From the NCBI GenBank assembly GCA_003497225.1, contig DNJQ01000124.1, forward strand, positions 1 through 8,760: a stretch of 8,760 nt of DNA, read 5' to 3'. Positions 5,975-8,760 of the stretch are shown one piece after another. A program made the position numbers and the translations under genes. Below the pieces are notes generated by a model that saw nothing but the letters and a program-made list of their open reading frames with translations, did no database searches and was not told the DNA's origin. Each line of letters starts with the position of its first letter. The stretch's first letter is position 1. This DNA is from Bacillota bacterium. Its GTDB lineage: Bacteria; Bacillota_I; Bacilli_A; RFN20; CAG-288.

Positions 5975-8168
5975 AATGTAATACTCGGCGAATTTCAAAT
6001 ACGCCAGAGATAATTTTAATTTTATTTATAACGCTATTTAAGTATTTTACATCCTTAACCATAATGACAACACTGATAGTAGTTGTTCCACTACCAGGAT
6101 GATATTTAGCGTTAACTTTATATACCGCAACCTTTTCCTGAGAAAAAGTATTGAGAATATCAACTAATAGTCCACTTCGATCATAACATTCTATCGCTAT
6201 ATCGACGGGATAATCGATGTTTTTAGCATTGGGATTCCAAATAACAGAAATTATTCTTTGGGTCATATTCTTGATATTTGGACAGTTCTCACGGTGAACT
6301 TTAATTCCCTTGCCTTTAGATATAAATCCAACAATTTCATCTCCAGGTATGGGAGTGCAGCACGATGCAAGTGAAGTCATCGTTCGATCACCATTTTCTA
6401 AAATAACCGCATCCTCAACTTCCGTTGCAATCTTTCTTTTATTAACCGAATCTTTTAATTCGGAAGTCATCTGTTCATCAGATTTTTCTAGTCCTAGAAA
6501 TTCTATTATGTGACCAGGTGTAACATTTTTAGTGCTGATTAGAAGATATAATTCTTCTATACTTTCAACTTTAAAGTGGTCGAGAAGTCTTTTATCGATG
6601 AATTTTTCTGGATTATCTTTGAGTTTTCTTTCGCGGAAAGAATCGATCAAAGAATTTCTTCCCTTAACGATATTGTCTTCTCGAATAAAGTCGGCATTTT
6701 GTTTAGTTAAATATTTTTTGATGTGTGAACGAGCGAATGATGTTGTAGCTATCTTTAACCATTCCGAATTTGGTGCAGCATTTTTACTAGTTTTAATTTC
6801 AACAACATCACCAGTTTTTAGTTCGCGTGATATTGGAACTAATTGATTATTGACTTTTGCTCCACTTAAAGTATCACCAACTCCAGTATGAATTCGATAA
6901 GCGAAATCGATTGGGGTTGAACCCTTAGGAAGGGTTACTACCTTACCTTTGGGGGTAAAAACATAGACATTAGCATCGAAGATGTCGTGCTGAAGGGCAT
7001 CGACATAATCTTTAGCGTCGCTTTCTTGCGACTGATTAGTTACCGAAACGAAGTCGCGGAACCAGTGAAGTTTTTCTTCGATCTCTTTTTGTTCGGCTTT
7101 AGGATCATAGCCTTTGCTCTCTTTATATCTCCAGTGCGCCGCTACACCTTCTTCAGCGATTTCATCCATATCTTTCGTACGGATCTGAATTTCAAATATA
7201 TGTCCTTCTCCAGTCATAATCGTTGTATGTAACGACTGATACATATTAGGTTTTGGCATAGCGATATAATCTTTAAATCTTCCTGGAATAGGTTTAAAAG
7301 ATGCATGAATATATCCAAGAATTTCGTAACAATTCATTTCAGTCTTAGTAATTATTCTTAAAGCTAGAATATCATATATCTCATCAAAGGCTTTGCCCTT
7401 CATGTACATTTTTTTATAGATTGAATAAATGGATTTAACACGGGATGTGATTTCAAATTCTATTCCAGTCGGTGAAAGAATATCTACTAGTTCATTCTTT
7501 AAAGTTAAAACTGTGTGTTCTAAATTTTCTTTTTGATCGTGGAGCAATCTTTCAATTTCTTCATATTTATCTTGCTCCAAATAATATAAAGATAAATCTT
7601 CAAGTTCACTTTTTACTGTTGATAATCCAAGTCTATGGGCTATTGGAACATAAACTTCCATCGTTTCTTTAGCAATCGCTTTTTGTTTTTCCATCTTTTG
7701 ATATTGTAAAGTTCTCATATTATGGAGTCTATCAGCTAGTTTAACGATGATGACTCTAATATCTTTTGCCATACCAATAAAGATTTTTCGGTGGCTTTCA
7801 GCCGCAAAATCGACGTTTTGATAATCGCTTAAACGAGTTATTTTAGTTACACTTTCAACGAGCAAAAATATCTCTTCTCCGAAACGCTCTTTAATTTCTT
7901 CAGGAGTTGTATCAGTATCTTCAATAGTATCGTGTAAAAAACCAGCGATAATTGTAGTAGGTCCTGTATGAAGCAAAGATAAAATTCTTGCGACAGCAGT
8001 TAAATGCACAATATAAGGATCACCAGATTTTCTCATCTGTCCCTGGTGCTTTTTTTGTGCAAATATATACGCCTCTTCAATCTTTTTTAATTCTTGTTCA
8101 TCGTGGATATAAGAAGAATAAATCTTTTTTACATCCTCGAAAGAATAAATATCATTCGTTACTTTCAT
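5973..8168 (-). CDS. rel: Bifunctional (p)ppGpp synthetase/hydrolase (RelA/SpoT homologue)
   Basis: This long RSH enzyme makes and degrades the alarmone (p)ppGpp, sensing uncharged tRNA on the ribosome. At 731 aa it matches Bacillus Rel. The HD hydrolase site is intact: His55, His79-Asp80, Glu83-Asp84, Asp146 and Asn150 (KLADRLHN). The synthetase domain has Asp266 (EIYDILALR), RFKD (297-300), NMYQSLHT and Glu326 (FEIQIRT). RxKD is the form typical of bifunctional enzymes; monofunctional RelA has ExDD. Regulatory parts follow: TGS (about 399-460), helical region, zinc-finger-like Cys603-Cys604/His625/Cys629, and a C-terminal ACT domain (about 655-731). It is therefore likely able to perform both reactions. 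The ATG at 8168 is one base after the apt stop, with only a weak AGG site. The apt-rel order is conserved in Bacillota; the dtd and amidase genes that follow rel in Bacillus are missing here. Confidence 0.96.
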   Translation of the reverse strand: MKVTNDIYSFEDVKKIYSSYIHDEQELKKIEEAYIFAQKKHQGQMRKSGDPYIVHLTAVARILSLLHTGPTTIIAGFLHDTIEDTDTTPEEIKERFGEEIFLLVESVTKITRLSDYQNVDFAAESHRKIFIGMAKDIRVIIVKLADRLHNMRTLQYQKMEKQKAIAKETMEVYVPIAHRLGLSTVKSELEDLSLYYLEQDKYEEIERLLHDQKENLEHTVLTLKNELVDILSPTGIEFEITSRVKSIYSIYKKMYMKGKAFDEIYDILALRIITKTEMNCYEILGYIHASFKPIPGRFKDYIAMPKPNMYQSLHTTIMTGEGHIFEIQIRTKDMDEIAEEGVAAHWRYKESKGYDPKAEQKEIEEKLHWFRDFVSVTNQSQESDAKDYVDALQHDIFDANVYVFTPKGKVVTLPKGSTPIDFAYRIHTGVGDTLSGAKVNNQLVPISRELKTGDVVEIKTSKNAAPNSEWLKIATTSFARSHIKKYLTKQNADFIREDNIVKGRNSLIDSFRERKLKDNPEKFIDKRLLDHFKVESIEELYLLISTKNVTPGHIIEFLGLEKSDEQMTSELKDSVNKRKIATEVEDAVILENGDRTMTSLASCCTPIPGDEIVGFISKGKGIKVHRENCPNIKNMTQRIISVIWNPNAKNIDYPVDIAIECYDRSGLLVDILNTFSQEKVAVYKVNAKYHPGSGTTTISVVIMVKDVKYLNSVINKIKIISGVFEIRRVLH

Positions 8169-8169
8169 A

Positions 8170-8688
8170 TTACTGCCTATATTGAATTAAACTCTTTCTT
8201 TCAACAGAAGATAAATTGTTGCTTTTAGGAATGCTGACTAAATCAATTAAGGTCAAAGCTAAAACTGTTTTAGCCCCAATTTTACTAACTAGTTCATTAA
8301 GTGCACCTAAAGTTCCACCGGTCGCTAAAAGATCATCGATTAATAAAACTCTATCGTCAGGTTTAATTACCCCATCGCTAATAAATAAAGAATCGCTACC
8401 ATATTCTAAATCATAAGATACTTCAAGTGTCTTACCAGGAAGCTTTCCTCTTTTTCTAGCCATGACAAAGCCAATCCCTAGTTCATATGCTACTGGTGTT
8501 CCAAATATAAATCCACGAGATTCTGGACCTAAAACAACAGTCGGATTATATTCCCTTGCTACTTTAACCATTTCATCAACAGCATACTTAAAGGCTTTTT
8601 CATCGCGCAATAAAGGTGACATATCCTTAAATGATATTCCTTGACGTGGAAAATCGGCTGTTATTTGAATATATTTTTTTAAATCCAT
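8170..8688 (-). CDS. apt: Adenine phosphoribosyltransferase
   Basis: Apt salvages adenine, joining it to PRPP to give AMP and pyrophosphate in the cytosol. At 172 aa it is the usual length. The N-terminal DFPRQGISFKDMSPLL (12-27) is the Apt-specific hood pattern. GPESRGFIFG (54-63), ARKRGKLPGKT (77-87) and the flexible-loop YDLEYG (92-97) follow, then the PRPP-binding loop VLLIDDLLATGGT (114-126). Xanthine and hypoxanthine enzymes lack this set. A good AGAGGTG site precedes ATG 8688 by four bases. It is the first visible gene of the leftward operon. In Bacillus recJ lies just upstream of apt; here a promoter-like sequence occupies that place, and anything beyond 8760 is out of view. The C-terminal tail (SIPKSNNLSSVERKSLIQY) is lineage-specific and has no motif I recognise. 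Confidence 0.96.
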   Translation of the reverse strand: MDLKKYIQITADFPRQGISFKDMSPLLRDEKAFKYAVDEMVKVAREYNPTVVLGPESRGFIFGTPVAYELGIGFVMARKRGKLPGKTLEVSYDLEYGSDSLFISDGVIKPDDRVLLIDDLLATGGTLGALNELVSKIGAKTVLALTLIDLVSIPKSNNLSSVERKSLIQYRQ

Positions 8689-8722
8689 GGTTCACCTCTT
8701 ACTGCTTAAAAACGCAACTATT

Positions 8723-8751
8723 ATTATACAATAAGATTTAATATATTTAAA
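8723..8751 (-). promoter_or_regulatory. Predicted sigma-A-type promoter of the apt-rel-hisS-aspS-cshB operon
   Basis: On the minus strand, TTTAAA (8751-8746) and a perfect TATAAT (8728-8723) are separated by 17 bases. Transcription would start near 8716, giving a leader of about 28 bases that includes the apt ribosome binding site. No hairpin or riboswitch-like structure fits in so short a leader. The -35 box matches consensus at four of six positions. Confidence 0.6.
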
Positions 8752-8760
8752 TAAATATAT

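Noticed and set aside
1..8760. A novel accessory, defence or mobile system.
   Set aside because: Seven of the eight genes are recognised housekeeping genes and the eighth resembles a known small family. There are no transposase, integrase, toxin, repeat array or inverted-repeat ends.

Overview
This window looks like a housekeeping stretch of a low-GC Bacillota genome. The likely lineage is a small-genome, Bacilli-related one such as Erysipelotrichales, RF39 or Acholeplasmatales, but I cannot fix it from this sequence alone. The grounds are the AT-rich base composition, strong AGGAGG-type ribosome binding sites, a Bacillus-like gene neighbourhood (apt-rel, hisS-aspS, cshB, a YqfT/DUF2624-like gene, ispG, rpmG) and dense gene packing. 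Tryptophan is read from TGG and TGA is used as a stop for ispG, so the standard bacterial code applies and not the Mycoplasma code.

Layout: positions 1-77 hold the intrinsic terminator of rpmG. The gene rpmG (ribosomal protein L33) is on the minus strand at 78-233. A 133-base divergent promoter region separates it from ispG, which runs rightward at 367-1443 (isoprenoid precursor synthesis, MEP pathway). The ispG stop overlaps the start of a small YqfT/DUF2624-like gene at 1440-1682. A hairpin terminator at 1681-1701 fills the whole gap to the convergent leftward operon. That operon, read from the right edge, is apt (8688-8170), rel/rsh (8168-5973), hisS (5964-4723), aspS (4721-2988) and a cshB-like DEAD-box helicase (2995-1700). 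Gaps are 1, 8, 1 and -8 bases, and a promoter lies just upstream of apt at 8723-8751.

The leftward operon puts adenine salvage (Apt), (p)ppGpp synthesis and hydrolysis (Rel), charging of tRNA-His and tRNA-Asp, and an RNA helicase under one likely transcript. Purine nucleotide supply, the stringent alarm and translation would therefore be expressed together. The rightward ispG pair is short and independently transcribed.

I see no mobile element, CRISPR array, phage gene, defence system or RNA gene. The points worth a second look are small: a probable leaderless ispG mRNA, unusual composition in the 80-aa gene, loss of RNA-contacting motifs in the helicase, loss of the bacterial HHPFT histidines in AspRS, and a one-sided terminator between convergent genes.
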